NCBI GenBank assembly: GCA_942493385.1
Contig: OW818699.1
Span: 1,550,001-1,614,000 of the forward strand
Length of the DNA: 64,000 nt
Reading direction: 5' to 3'
Source of the DNA: UBA8389 sp942493385
GTDB lineage: Bacteria > Bacteroidota > Bacteroidia > Bacteroidales > UBA1402
Shown here: piece after piece, positions 35,941-48,837 of the stretch
Layout of the letters: every line of letters starts with the position of its first letter
How positions within the stretch are numbered: the first letter of the stretch is position 1
Position numbers and translations under genes: made by a program
The notes under the pieces: model-generated
The model's database searches: none
The model's input: only the letters and a program-made list of their open reading frames with translations
What the model was told of the DNA's origin: nothing

Positions 35941-37464
35941 TTATTTCAGAAAGCCGATGAGTCGTTGCATGTTCTGGATGTAGACACTTGTTGAAATTCC
36001 TGTTTCGGAGACGTGCTGTGAATTTGGAGAGGTGTCGAACAGGTCACCGGTCAAGGTTTGAGAATAGCGTTGATCTTCACCACCTGTTGCAGAACCGGCT
36101 CCGATAGATGGATTCGAATAATAGGTGAGTGGAGCAGGCCAGTATCCTTTCGGATCGAACGATTTGAGAATGCGATCAACAGGCTGTTTCCTTGTGAAAA
36201 CTTTCTTATCGGTTGTTTCATCAAACTGCGTACTCCGCAATTTTTCGTACTCCTCCCATATCGGTTTCAAATCTTGAAAGGCCTGCGAAGAATAGTGTGC
36301 GATAGTATGGCTGATGTCCTGGTTGATGTAATAGCGTCCGTTCACCACATTGCTGCCTTTACGATGCACATACAGCGGTGTGCCGTTTTCCGGGTCGATA
36401 AAACGAGGGGTCATAAAGACTTCCGTTCCAGGGTATCGCTTTCCTGAAAGCGCGACCAAGCTATCGGAAAGTTTCTGTGATTCCAAAAACTTCAAGGCTT
36501 TAGGAATGCCGGTTAAAAAGGAAGTGTCCCCAGTCATCCGGTAAAAATCCATCATCATACCGATGCATACGGGCGTGGTTCCTAAATTGATGGAGCGAGG
36601 TTCGTAGGAGCGGGCCTGTGCAGGTTTGCCGTCCAGCGTATACTGATCGGCCCAGCCCGGGTACGGCCCTTTTTGCTGCAAATCACGGCAGCACCTCATC
36701 GCCCTCAGAGCGGCTTCTTTCAATTCAGGACGTCCCAGCTGTCGATGACATTCCATCAGGAATTCGATGTTCTTTAGCAGTACATCATCATTCAAGGTGA
36801 TGAATCCGGTGTAATCGGCTGCTCCGTCTTTGCTGAAACCGCCCATCAACGGGTAGCGTTGGGGCCAGCCTCCGTTGGGGTATTGACTTTCGAGAACGAA
36901 TTGTATCACTTTTTCAAGAGCCGTTGAAACAACTTTGCTGTGTTTGTTCAATCGTAGTAAAAAAGTGCCTGCCTCGATGGTCCCACCGTCGTCAAACGTG
37001 GCATTGCCGTAGTAATGCTGAAATTCCTCGAGTCGCCAGGCATTCTTACCCACAGTTTCGTACCAAGTTTTCAGCGAATCCTCCCCATTCAGATCAAATA
37101 CATAGTTCCATCCGCCACAAGGCAATTGTCCTCTGATCAAGGTGTTGGCCAATTTCAGGGCGGCATTCAAGTAGTAGTTGTCTTTGGTGGCTTCATACGC
37201 ATCGACCAGAACTAGTCCAACGGTCGGTGTGCCCGAAGGCTGAATCCAGACCATGCTGCGTCTGGCTTCCAACTCGCCCCAGCTTCGCGAGAAATCTGGC
37301 AAGTATTGCCATACGAAACCTCCCTGATAACTCACCTTGTCCATCATGAAGCAGGTTGCCTTTTTCATGGTTTCCCTGACCTTGGTATCGGTCGCCTTGT
37401 CTCGACCAAACACCGGCAATACAGCCAAGGCCAAAAAAATCAAAACAAGTCGAGCAGTCTTCAT
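35941..37464 (-). CDS. Secreted pectate lyase (PL10-like)
   Basis: 507 residues from ATG 37464 with a signal peptide (MKTARLVLIFLALAVLPVFG). Alpha-helical toroid-type sequence with typical Pec_lyase blocks: YPNGGWPQRYPLMGG, ITLNDDVLLKNIEFL, and QARSYEPRSINLGTTPV carrying the Arg expected as catalytic base. It should cleave demethylated polygalacturonan by beta-elimination, producing unsaturated ends that a KdgF-like enzyme (48838-49182) could process further. It lies 4 bases after the GH2 stop in the same direction, thus an operon. The start eight codons upstream is rejected because it lies within the GH2 gene and precedes the signal peptide. Confidence 0.8.
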   Translation of the reverse strand: MKTARLVLIFLALAVLPVFGRDKATDTKVRETMKKATCFMMDKVSYQGGFVWQYLPDFSRSWGELEARRSMVWIQPSGTPTVGLVLVDAYEATKDNYYLNAALKLANTLIRGQLPCGGWNYVFDLNGEDSLKTWYETVGKNAWRLEEFQHYYGNATFDDGGTIEAGTFLLRLNKHSKVVSTALEKVIQFVLESQYPNGGWPQRYPLMGGFSKDGAADYTGFITLNDDVLLKNIEFLMECHRQLGRPELKEAALRAMRCCRDLQQKGPYPGWADQYTLDGKPAQARSYEPRSINLGTTPVCIGMMMDFYRMTGDTSFLTGIPKALKFLESQKLSDSLVALSGKRYPGTEVFMTPRFIDPENGTPLYVHRKGSNVVNGRYYINQDISHTIAHYSSQAFQDLKPIWEEYEKLRSTQFDETTDKKVFTRKQPVDRILKSFDPKGYWPAPLTYYSNPSIGAGSATGGEDQRYSQTLTGDLFDTSPNSQHVSETGISTSVYIQNMQRLIGFLK

Positions 37465-37468
37465 GGTT

Positions 37469-40400
37469 TTAAGGTTTTGACGATGCAAACCTGCAAAGGT
37501 TCAACAATACTAGCTGCCCCACCTTATTCGCTTTGTTGTCCGAAGACGTATTGAAGCCCCGCATCGATTCATCCATTCCGTCAATGTCCACCGCCTTGGT
37601 GTATTTCGCCAAGTCTTTGATGCAGGAAGTCACATCGAGTGAGGTCAGCACGACACGACCTCTCCCCACCGGAACCACACTGAGTGCCGAGAAAACTTCC
37701 TTTTTATGATCCGAAACACAGCCAACATAGCTTTCCCCATTGAAGATGCGAAGTCCAACCCGGTTGCGGTTGTAGGCAGAGAAACATTGGTATTCCCAAT
37801 TGAAGGCGCAGTCCACCGGAAGCCCATCGAACAATGGGTTGTCCCGAACAATGTAATTGCCACCATACCAAGACTTTCCAAGCACTTTGGAGCCTCGGTA
37901 ATCGAGCACTTCCTTGTCGGCGAGGAATTCAGCCCAGCGTTCGGCATTCGCCACGACAACCAACGTATTGCCTTCGTGCAGCCATTCGATAAGGTCGGAC
38001 ATGCCTGAACCCCATTGCTGAGGCTCGAATGCTCCAGCCAGCAGGAACCGCCCTTTGGGACGTCCACCACTGTAACTTCCAAGGTTCTTGATTCCAACCG
38101 ACTTTAAATATTTTTGCAACGTCCCCGTGGAATCGGCTACGCTGAAGTCTTCCGAAATGCCCTGCCTATCGAGCTGTGTAGCAAAAATTCGGTCGTCACC
38201 TTTGGCTACGGTCTTGCCGTTCTGAACCAACTCGGCCGAAACGGTGGAATAGCCTTTGACGGGTACCTGCAGCTTCCAGCCAGCCTTCAGCAATTGGCCA
38301 TAAACCACACCGCCTTCTGCCTTGACAGGGAATTCGGCTGAATCCAGAATTTTCCCAGTTTCATCCAAAAATCGCGCTTTCAGCAAGCATTTTCCGCTTA
38401 CATTCTTTTCATTGACCAAGTAAAAATCCACCGTGGTGGTATCGCCCACACCCAGCACTTTTCGATTCAGCTTCACCGCCACATAAAGTGGTTCGTTGTA
38501 TCGAGCGATGAGCTGCGGATCACCCTTGATGTTCCGATAATTGTCAACAATGCCAGAATGGTTTTCCAGCTTCATGCTTTCCCAACCGTTAACAGCATAA
38601 CCGTCCACCGTATTTGAAATCCGAATGTTCTCAATCATGCGTCCCTGGTAGTAAAGCGCCACATTGCCCATGGCAGTGGTCATGGCATCCACATCCTTAA
38701 ATGCCTTGCCGAATCCTTTGTCTTTGAGAAACCGGTCGTAGGCATCGTACCACTTCAGGTAATCGTCCTTTTCCCAGCCGGTCTGCTTCTTTTCGAGGAT
38801 TTCGTTGCGAATCAGTTGGAGTCGGGGAGGAGTGCCGATGGCGCCTTCCTCACCCCAAAAAACGATTTCACTTTTGTGGTCAGACCATCGCAGGTAGTTG
38901 TTCGGGCCTTCATACAGTTTGTCGTGATACACGCCTGGGCCGCCTGCATGGTGGTTGTCCCACCAGCCAAAATTACGAACCGTCGTGTCGTAGGGCATCA
39001 GATGCGTCTTAAAGCGATCGTTGGGTTCGTCCAGCGGATTGTAACCGTTGGAGGAATTGTAGATGAGCAACCTTGTCGGATCCACTTGATGTCCCATCCG
39101 CAACTCATCGAAATCCTGCTTCTGCGGAGCTGCTCCCCGTTCGTTGTGCAGGTTATAGATAATCAGGGACGAATGGTTCCTATCACGTTTCATCATGCGT
39201 CTCAATTTTTCATCCCGGTAGGGAAAGTAGAAATCCGCCTGTTTTTTCTTTTGAGGGTCTGTCGAATTGAAATCGCCTGCCGGGTATTGGTTTCCGCCAG
39301 GTTCCTCCCAATAAAGCAAGCCCAGTTCATCGGCTTTGTCCAGCACGTTTTCTTGTCCGATGGCCCGATGAAAGGTCAGCATGTTTTGCCCCAAACTTTT
39401 AGCCGCTTGAATCTGTTTCGTAGCCAGCGCATCATCCGGAGCGATGCCGTTTACAGGCCAGAAACCCCAAGAAATGGCAGTACGCAGTACGATTCGCTTC
39501 CCGTTCAGATACAATTGCTTGTCACCCAGTATGTCACGAATTTCGAACCATCTGAAGCCGAACTGATCGGCAAAGCTGTCCTGATATTTTGTATCCTTCC
39601 AAGTGGCTGTCAATGTATAGAGCTCGGGTGAATCCGGACTCCAGGGCTTTGCTCCATTTACTTTAAAGGTTTGCTTGAGAGTGGTTTGCCCTGTAGGCAG
39701 TTCAGCGGATTTTACGGATTTGAAAACAGTTTTTCCTGTTTTGTCGGTAATAGAAAGCTCAAGACTGCCTTTTACGACCTTTCCCGTCGTGTTGCATACC
39801 TCCACTTCAGCCTCCGCAGTCGTTACTTCTTTCCGATTTTTCAGGAAGAAACCGCTGATAAATATTGGATCGGTAGCTGTGAGAAAGACCTTACCTGTGA
39901 TTCCACCGAAACCGTGGGAAGGGTTTGTGCGGTAACTACCCCATTCATAGACCTGTGAGTCTTTCCAATTAAAGTTTCCATTAGGATCGGTAATACGGAT
40001 GGCGATGCGGTTGCTCTGCCCGATTTTTACAAAATCCGTGATGTCCACTTCAAACGGCGTCCCGTTCACCAGATCGTATCCGCAAAGTTGCTCATTTACA
40101 AATATTTCAGCCCTGAATCGTACGCTTTCGAATTGCAGCCTGATTCGCTTGCCTTGCATGGAAGCAGGTACATCCATCGAAGTCGTGAACCAGGAAACGC
40201 CGGTATAGTTGCCGTCAACCCCAAAAGTCTCACCATTTTGACCCCAGAAATGCTCCTCAACCGTAGCCGGCAGATGGACTGTTTTGGAAGTACTCGTCGA
40301 AAGCGCATTCCAACCCCCTGTTGGCAAATTGATTGGCAAATCCTGTAACCGAAAAGTCCCCGGCAAATGCAGCACGTCGTTTTTCCAATTAGCTTCAGAA

Positions 40401-40510
40401 TCCAAACTCAACTTCCAGTCCAAACCAGACAGGTCCGTTCGTTGTCGTTGAGCAAAAATGCCAGTCAGCGCAATCAAAAAAAAGCATAGGAATAATCCGC
40501 GTCGTTTCAT
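37469..40510 (-). CDS. Secreted GH2-family glycosidase with C-terminal GATase1-like domain
   Basis: 1013 residues from ATG 40510 (signal MKRRGLFLCFFLIALTGIFA). The sugar-binding domain (GVSWFTTSMDVPASMQGKRIRLQFESV) and Ig-like domain precede the TIM barrel. The general acid is the Glu of NLHNERG near 456, and the nucleophile is probably in FWGEEGAIG near 553. The last 200 residues (GRFLLAGAF, LIEWLHEGNTLVVVANAERW) look like a glutamine-amidotransferase-type fold often attached to Bacteroidota GH2 enzymes. Beta-galactosidase or beta-glucuronidase activity on pectin side chains is plausible because the PL10-like gene follows directly; exact specificity cannot be read. Confidence 0.85.
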   Translation of the reverse strand: MKRRGLFLCFFLIALTGIFAQRQRTDLSGLDWKLSLDSEANWKNDVLHLPGTFRLQDLPINLPTGGWNALSTSTSKTVHLPATVEEHFWGQNGETFGVDGNYTGVSWFTTSMDVPASMQGKRIRLQFESVRFRAEIFVNEQLCGYDLVNGTPFEVDITDFVKIGQSNRIAIRITDPNGNFNWKDSQVYEWGSYRTNPSHGFGGITGKVFLTATDPIFISGFFLKNRKEVTTAEAEVEVCNTTGKVVKGSLELSITDKTGKTVFKSVKSAELPTGQTTLKQTFKVNGAKPWSPDSPELYTLTATWKDTKYQDSFADQFGFRWFEIRDILGDKQLYLNGKRIVLRTAISWGFWPVNGIAPDDALATKQIQAAKSLGQNMLTFHRAIGQENVLDKADELGLLYWEEPGGNQYPAGDFNSTDPQKKKQADFYFPYRDEKLRRMMKRDRNHSSLIIYNLHNERGAAPQKQDFDELRMGHQVDPTRLLIYNSSNGYNPLDEPNDRFKTHLMPYDTTVRNFGWWDNHHAGGPGVYHDKLYEGPNNYLRWSDHKSEIVFWGEEGAIGTPPRLQLIRNEILEKKQTGWEKDDYLKWYDAYDRFLKDKGFGKAFKDVDAMTTAMGNVALYYQGRMIENIRISNTVDGYAVNGWESMKLENHSGIVDNYRNIKGDPQLIARYNEPLYVAVKLNRKVLGVGDTTTVDFYLVNEKNVSGKCLLKARFLDETGKILDSAEFPVKAEGGVVYGQLLKAGWKLQVPVKGYSTVSAELVQNGKTVAKGDDRIFATQLDRQGISEDFSVADSTGTLQKYLKSVGIKNLGSYSGGRPKGRFLLAGAFEPQQWGSGMSDLIEWLHEGNTLVVVANAERWAEFLADKEVLDYRGSKVLGKSWYGGNYIVRDNPLFDGLPVDCAFNWEYQCFSAYNRNRVGLRIFNGESYVGCVSDHKKEVFSALSVVPVGRGRVVLTSLDVTSCIKDLAKYTKAVDIDGMDESMRGFNTSSDNKANKVGQLVLLNLCRFASSKP

Positions 40511-40533
40511 GGTATCGTATTTTCGGTTCCACA

Positions 40534-40541
40534 CAAAGATA
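40534..40541 (-). promoter_or_regulatory. -7 promoter box for the GH2-lyase operon
   Basis: Minus-strand TATCTTTG, 24 bases before ATG 40510. Confidence 0.55.
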
Positions 40542-40612
40542 CGATTCGCCACATCCCGCAGGTGGGTTATTTTTCCTTTTTTACAGGGATAAATCAGTAA
40601 TTTACTTGAATA

Positions 40613-40650
40613 AAAAAGTGCGGAACCCCCTTCGAGATTCCGCACTTTTT
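40613..40650. terminator. Terminator after secA
   Basis: 13-bp perfect stem AAAAAGTGCGGAA / TTCCGCACTTTTT with a 12-base loop, directly downstream of secA and upstream of the GH2 promoter. Confidence 0.9.
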
Positions 40651-40667
40651 ATACGTTTCAGTTTCAA

Positions 40668-43967
<3,300 letters not shown>

Positions 43968-44005
43968 TTGTATAGAGTTTTATATGTTTAAAGGTAATGT
44001 TGCCG

Positions 44006-44013
44006 CAAAAGTA
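44006..44013 (-). promoter_or_regulatory. -7 promoter box for secA
   Basis: Minus-strand TACTTTTG, about 39 bases before the secA ATG. Confidence 0.55.
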
Positions 44014-44067
44014 GTGCATTTTGAGGCTGTTTGGAAACTTGCGGACCGAAAAATAGTACGGTGCGAT

Positions 44068-45639
44068 TTATTTGAGTTCGGGAAGTGCATGCCCCTGGCA
44101 GGACGTCGGAGGGCGTATCCGGAAAATCCGGCTAAGTGAAGCGTTGATATCCCCAACAGAAACCGGGGTTTCAAGGATTTGACCCTTCTGCTCGGGTCTG
44201 TAATATATAAAAGGAGTGCTGAATGCGCCACTCCCAATCTGATAATCATTTTCAACCGAACTTTCACGTACGTTCCAACCACCCTGAATGTCCAGGTAAA
44301 AATCGGCGGCACGTTCAAGGTTGATGCTTTCTGACAACGCTGCGTTAGTTGTACCGAAAAGCAGCTGCGTATAGGGATAAACATGACTGACTCCACTGAA
44401 TTCGGCCAAGAATTCAGCCGCTTTCTTACTGATTTCCTCGAGATTGATGCCTTTTTCCTCAATCCGTCTGCGGTTCAAGAAAATGGATTGATGGTCCCAG
44501 GCGCTGACCCATTGGTCGTTGCCGTAAATGGCCATCAAATAGAGGTTTAGCAGCGAAGTACAACGATCAGGGTAAAAATCGCCGGTGTAGGCTTTTTCCT
44601 TAGGTACGTCCACAGCAGGCAGAACGGGTGCTCCAGTGCCGGTGATGTACACGCGGATGTTCTCGTTTCCGACAGCCTTGTCCGTCGATTTCAGCAATTT
44701 GGCGATTTCCTGGTCCAGACGGAAATAAATGTCCTGGATCTCAATCGGTGAAAGCTGCTTATTTTCCAATTTGGCATCGGCAGAAAGCTGAACGACCAGA
44801 TAATCGGTTATCTCATCTCTGCCAAGTTGCTCTTTTTCAATGGCCTGTGTGGCAATTCGGAGCACCTCCGAATTCATCATCGGCGAATCCTTGAATTGTC
44901 TGAACTTGTTCTTACCGGCCTTGTTGTAGAGGTATTGGAACAACACTGGACTTTGCTGGTGAGGCATGAACCGGTAGTTGTCCATCGGTTTGAGAGGCGT
45001 CCAAGACGTCTTCTCCACCATTTGACCCATATCTTCCTGATCATTAATGGATTGCAACCACCAAGGCAGGTAATTGAAATAGGTGGAGGTGCACCATTTG
45101 CCGGAAACATCGTCCAACCAGAATACGCCGTTGGCCGAATGACCACCCAGCAAGATGGATTCTTCGGCATCAATGCCAATGGAAAAGACCTTGGCTTCGT
45201 TGGCGGAGGCTTTTTTCAGCTCGTCACCCAAGGTAGAACCCTGAAGGTTCTTGGGGGAAACCGTTTCCTGAGTGTAATTGCCCAAATACCTGGGATCCAG
45301 TATGCAGGAAGCCCATTTTCCAGTGTTTCGGTCAAACCAGCGGGCAGCAGTGATGCCGTGCTGGCGCGGCGTGGCACCTGTCGTGAAACTGGCGCAAGCC
45401 GCTGCATTGTCGGGTCGGGAAGAAGCATACACCATGTTGGTGTAATGCGTACCATTCTGTAGTATTTTGCGGAAACCGTCGTCTTCGAAACCGTTCATGA
45501 ACCACTCCAGGTAGTTCTCGTCCAGCTGATCGATGTGAATGCCTATCACCAGTCTGGGCGCATGCTCTTCGGCCTGCAGGGGCAGCCCTGTGGCAGTGAC
45601 GGAGAGTAGTCCTAGGACGGAGGTGAGCAGTTTCTTCAT
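44068..45639 (-). CDS. Alkaline-phosphatase-fold protein, metal site apparently lost
   Basis: 523 residues, exported (signal to about 22). Overall layout matches the PafA-type alkaline phosphatase/phosphodiesterase family: HIDQLDENYLEWF (first metal Asp D38), FTTGATPRQHGI, EIQDIYFRLDQEIAKLL, and a closing INASLSRIFRIRPPTSCQG. But positions that hold the zinc ligands and nucleophile look replaced: the TCxGH block reads PDNAAACASF, the Asp-xxx-His block reads SADAKLENK near 285, the TADHG block reads ITGTGAP near 333, and the last His block reads GAFSTPF near 470. A non-catalytic binding protein is the simplest reading. It follows the Lnb-like gene by 3 bases, thus an operon. The comparison is from memory of the family. 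Confidence 0.75.
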   Translation of the reverse strand: MKKLLTSVLGLLSVTATGLPLQAEEHAPRLVIGIHIDQLDENYLEWFMNGFEDDGFRKILQNGTHYTNMVYASSRPDNAAACASFTTGATPRQHGITAARWFDRNTGKWASCILDPRYLGNYTQETVSPKNLQGSTLGDELKKASANEAKVFSIGIDAEESILLGGHSANGVFWLDDVSGKWCTSTYFNYLPWWLQSINDQEDMGQMVEKTSWTPLKPMDNYRFMPHQQSPVLFQYLYNKAGKNKFRQFKDSPMMNSEVLRIATQAIEKEQLGRDEITDYLVVQLSADAKLENKQLSPIEIQDIYFRLDQEIAKLLKSTDKAVGNENIRVYITGTGAPVLPAVDVPKEKAYTGDFYPDRCTSLLNLYLMAIYGNDQWVSAWDHQSIFLNRRRIEEKGINLEEISKKAAEFLAEFSGVSHVYPYTQLLFGTTNAALSESINLERAADFYLDIQGGWNVRESSVENDYQIGSGAFSTPFIYYRPEQKGQILETPVSVGDINASLSRIFRIRPPTSCQGHALPELK

Positions 45640-45642
45640 TCT

Positions 45643-46845
45643 TTATTTCTTTCGAAGTTGCCAAGTGCCTAGCGCAGAACGCATCAGCAGCAAAAGCAAC
45701 AGTGGTGTCATGGCTGGGTGCAGTTGTTGCGGTAAGAACCAGATTCCTGCCAGGGCAAAAAGCTGAAGCAACAGATTGGCCGCCAGATACGGGTTTGCAA
45801 TTCTTTTCCTAAAACTGCCAAAAATCATGCCAAAGGCAAATACTAAGTGCAGTGGGTTCAGCCACAACAAAAGATAATTGACATGCGTGGTCGGGTGTAT
45901 GGAGAACAGCACCATAAAGGCGATGATGGTACCGATCACACCGTATATGCCGTATAGAATAGCGGTAACCGCCTGGAACTGTTTGTGCTTGAGGAATTCA
46001 TACAGGGTGCACGCAGCGATTGCAAGGAATAAAAACCAGGCAACCGGAACAGGCCCGGGTAGAGGAGATGGCTTAGGTAGCTTGCTCACATCCTGACTGA
46101 CAGCTTGTCGTGTTTTGAGCACCAAGGGTCTGATTTTGGCGGAATCATCGATGATGACTGCCGTGCCGAACGATTCAAACAACAATTCCGGCGCAAATTG
46201 CTGGTCGCTCAATGAAGCCGAATCATCAGCCTGCGCACCAATAAGCAAGTCAATGCCGAATTGTGTCCATGGATGGCTGTTCGTATAGTAATGAACAACG
46301 CTTCGAAGGGTAGGAAAATTCATGTCGGACCGATAATCCACCTTGCCTTCAATACCATTGACTAAGACGTCTCTAGGTTTGGTGGAGCAGTTGTTGAAAA
46401 AGAAGTTGTAGCGGTAAGTCCTAAATTCTGGCTGAATGTTTTTTACCAAAGCCTGCCAGACGACCTCTTTTTCCTGAGGCTTCAAGTTGAGCACCTGCTC
46501 GATGACATTTCGGTTTTCCATCTGGTATTCCAGCAAAAAGTCGGAATAAGAGAAGGCACCACAAACGTAATCCGTTTCACCTTTTACAAATCGGTACAGA
46601 AAGTTGGGACTGTTGAAGTCGAACAAACCATAATTGAACACCAGGTCGAAACCGTTTTTCGGATCGACCACGCGGATGGCCGTATGACCGTATTGGGCAT
46701 AGATTTCTTGTCCTGGCGAGGCCGTGATCAAGGAGATGTAGGCTGAATCCGATAGTGGTTTTTCCTGAGCAAGCACCTGCACACTTTGAAAAATTCCGGT
46801 CAGGGCCAAAATAAAAGCGAACAGGATTTTTTTAGTAGGGAACAT
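45643..46845 (-). CDS. DUF4105 (Lnb-like) membrane protein
   Basis: 400 residues from ATG 46845 (MFPTKKILFAFILALTG signal). The periplasmic domain has the DUF4105 blocks EIYAQYGHTAIRVVDP, DLVFNYGLFDFNSPNFL and NFFFNNCSTKPRD, the last with the Cys expected in the active site. About five membrane segments follow in the C-terminal third. Lnb proteins N-acylate or transacylate lipoproteins to the lyso form in other bacteria; in Bacteroidota the role of DUF4105 is related but needs proof. Promoter box TACCTTTG is at 46867-46874. The downstream partner is the AP-fold protein. Confidence 0.82.
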   Translation of the reverse strand: MFPTKKILFAFILALTGIFQSVQVLAQEKPLSDSAYISLITASPGQEIYAQYGHTAIRVVDPKNGFDLVFNYGLFDFNSPNFLYRFVKGETDYVCGAFSYSDFLLEYQMENRNVIEQVLNLKPQEKEVVWQALVKNIQPEFRTYRYNFFFNNCSTKPRDVLVNGIEGKVDYRSDMNFPTLRSVVHYYTNSHPWTQFGIDLLIGAQADDSASLSDQQFAPELLFESFGTAVIIDDSAKIRPLVLKTRQAVSQDVSKLPKPSPLPGPVPVAWFLFLAIAACTLYEFLKHKQFQAVTAILYGIYGVIGTIIAFMVLFSIHPTTHVNYLLLWLNPLHLVFAFGMIFGSFRKRIANPYLAANLLLQLFALAGIWFLPQQLHPAMTPLLLLLLMRSALGTWQLRKK

Positions 46846-46866
46846 GGTTGACCGTTTATAAGGTAA

Positions 46867-46874
46867 CAAAGGTA
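46867..46874 (-). promoter_or_regulatory. -7 promoter box for the DUF4105 operon
   Basis: Minus-strand TACCTTTG, 22 bases before ATG 46845. Confidence 0.55.
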
Positions 46875-46926
46875 GTAAAAATGGTAAATTTTCGGTGACG
46901 CCTTCCGTATGCTACGGTTTTTTAAC

Positions 46927-46934
46927 TAGATTTG
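46927..46934 (+). promoter_or_regulatory. -7 promoter box for pspC
   Basis: TAGATTTG, 18 bases before ATG 46952. Confidence 0.5.
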
Positions 46935-46951
46935 TAAAAAATACAACTACT

Positions 46952-47140
46952 ATGGAACCTAAAAAATTGTATCGCAGCAGAGATCGGATGCTTGGCGGTG
47001 TTTGCGGTGGAGTCGCAGATTACTTTAACATCGACAAAACCGTTGCCCGATTAATTTTCGCCGTACTTGTTATGGCTTACGGTACAGGTGTCTTGTTGTA
47101 CCTGCTCATGTGGATCATCGTTCCCAACCAGGAACTTTAA
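46952..47140 (+). CDS. PspC domain protein
   Basis: 62 residues. KLYRSRDRMLGGVCGGVADYF is the PspC signature, followed by a single membrane segment (LIFAVLVMAYGTGVLLYLLMWIIVP). PspC proteins are membrane stress sensors; this is the minimal one-domain form with no PspA or PspB beside it. Start is ATG 46952, placed after the TAGATTTG box; the in-frame region upstream is not credible. Convergent with the PAS gene, with stops directly adjacent. Confidence 0.9.
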   Translation: MEPKKLYRSRDRMLGGVCGGVADYFNIDKTVARLIFAVLVMAYGTGVLLYLLMWIIVPNQEL

Positions 47141-47569
47141 TCACAGATACAGCACTTCGTTTCTATCCCCTTCCAATTTTCGTAACTCTGAGATATTCTG
47201 CACCACTTCCAGGGAGCCGAGGAATTCTCCGTCGGCATTTCGCATCGCGTAATAATCGATGCTGATGAATTTTCCCTGATGGTCTTGCCTCCAAAATCGC
47301 GCATGGGACTGAGCCCCGCTTTTAAAATCGTTGATGACCTGTTCCATCAACGGTACGTACTTTTTCGGATGGCACACGTGCAAGTCCTTGCCAATGGAAG
47401 GTTTGCTTCGCTGAAAAAGCTTTTCCTCTGCCGGTTTGTCCGAAAAAAATCGTACCACATCGTCCGCACTAACAAAGCTAATTTCGAAAGGCAGCGTTCT
47501 GAAAATATGTTCGAGCTCTTCTGCATTGAAGGAACCCGTTGGCAATTGGATGCGTTCGTTGTTTTCCAT
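47141..47569 (-). CDS. Stand-alone PAS domain protein (DUF438-type)
   Basis: 142 residues, mostly one PAS fold. The blocks LPFEISFVSADDVVRFFSD, PSIGKDLHVCHPKKYVPLM and EFLGSLEVVQNISELRKLEG match the PAS region found at the end of DUF438/hemerythrin-like proteins, where it can bind heme or another redox cofactor. HVCHP offers Cys and His ligands. No output domain is attached. The gene follows mntH by 3 bases, so it is the last member of a cupin-mntH-PAS operon, possibly sensing redox or metal status. Confidence 0.82.
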   Translation of the reverse strand: MENNERIQLPTGSFNAEELEHIFRTLPFEISFVSADDVVRFFSDKPAEEKLFQRSKPSIGKDLHVCHPKKYVPLMEQVINDFKSGAQSHARFWRQDHQGKFISIDYYAMRNADGEFLGSLEVVQNISELRKLEGDRNEVLYL

Positions 47570-47572
47570 TTT

Positions 47573-48832
47573 TTAAAAGAAACTGATGAATAATGCGACG
47601 TTCAGACCAGTGACCAATGCACCCATTCCATATAGTAAAATATTCAGATAGAGTGAGTTCTTGTATTTCCCCATCACTTTACCAGAAGCGGTCAGTCGCA
47701 CCTGTGTAAAGATGGTAATTGGAAGCTGGATGCTCAGGAACATTTGGGAAAGTATCAAACCCTGGAAAGGATTGCTGATAAATAAGATGACAAGTAGACC
47801 AACCAACAGCGATATAGCTACACCGGTTCGTGAGTGATTGTCTTTGATGTCGTACGGTTCTTTATACATTCCGGCAAAGATGCTGCCTGCTGCCATGCCT
47901 GAAGTCGTTGACGATGCAATTCCCGAAAACAAGAGCGCAACAGCAAACACTACCGCCGCGTTGTTGCCCAGCAAAGGTGCCAACAGGCTGTTTGCCTGCT
48001 GCAATTCGTTTACTGGAGTACCTGTTTTAAAAAACGTGGCCGCAGCCAGCAAAATCATGGCACTGTTGATGCCCCATCCGATAATCATGGACATCAGCGT
48101 ATCCATGAATTCGTAACGAAGTTGTTTGCGTATAACCTTATCATCCTGCAAGTTCCATTGACGACTCTGTATCACTTCGGAGTGCAGAAACAAATTGTGT
48201 GGCATGACCACTGCCCCGAGAACACTCATGATCACTATCATCGACCCTTTTGGAAAAGCGGGCGTCACCCATCCCTGAATGGCATGGTTCCAATCGATGT
48301 TCACCAGCGACAATTCATACAGAAACGACAGACCAATGACCGAAACAAAAGCGATGATCCATTTTTCAATGGACTTGTAGGAGTTTGTATAAAGCAGAAT
48401 TGCCACAAAAATGGTAACCATTATGGCTCCCGCTCGAATGGGTATGTTAAAAAGCATGTTCAGCGCGATGGCTCCCCCCAAGATCTCTGCCAGTGAGGTT
48501 GCAATGGATGCAAACATTCCCGAAACCAACAGCAGGCCAGACCAAGGCTTTTTAAGATGAATGGTCGCTGCTTCAGAAAGGCAAAGTCCGGAAGCGATTC
48601 CCAAATGAGCGACATTGTGCTGTAGAACGATCAACATCAACGTAGAAAGGGTAACCATCCATAGCAAGCTGTAACCGTAATTGGCACCGGCGGCCAGATT
48701 GGACGCCCAGTTACCCGGATCGATGAATCCAACCGTCACCAGCAAACCAGGGCCGATGTATTTGAAGATTTCCGCCCCTCCAAAAATGGGCCGGTATCCC
48801 TTCTTGTCTATATTTTGGAAGAGTTTGAACAT
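47573..48832 (-). CDS. mntH: Nramp-family divalent metal transporter
   Basis: 419 residues with about 11 membrane segments. Signature residues are kept: DPGN at 38-41 in the first helix and MPHNLFLHS near 209 in the sixth, the pair that binds the metal. Nramp proteins import Mn2+ or Fe2+ with protons. It is in an operon with a KdgF-like cupin (5-base gap upstream) and a PAS protein downstream. No Fur- or MntR-like site is evident by eye. Confidence 0.93.
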   Translation of the reverse strand: MFKLFQNIDKKGYRPIFGGAEIFKYIGPGLLVTVGFIDPGNWASNLAAGANYGYSLLWMVTLSTLMLIVLQHNVAHLGIASGLCLSEAATIHLKKPWSGLLLVSGMFASIATSLAEILGGAIALNMLFNIPIRAGAIMVTIFVAILLYTNSYKSIEKWIIAFVSVIGLSFLYELSLVNIDWNHAIQGWVTPAFPKGSMIVIMSVLGAVVMPHNLFLHSEVIQSRQWNLQDDKVIRKQLRYEFMDTLMSMIIGWGINSAMILLAAATFFKTGTPVNELQQANSLLAPLLGNNAAVVFAVALLFSGIASSTTSGMAAGSIFAGMYKEPYDIKDNHSRTGVAISLLVGLLVILFISNPFQGLILSQMFLSIQLPITIFTQVRLTASGKVMGKYKNSLYLNILLYGMGALVTGLNVALFISFF

Positions 48833-48837
48833 CGCTT

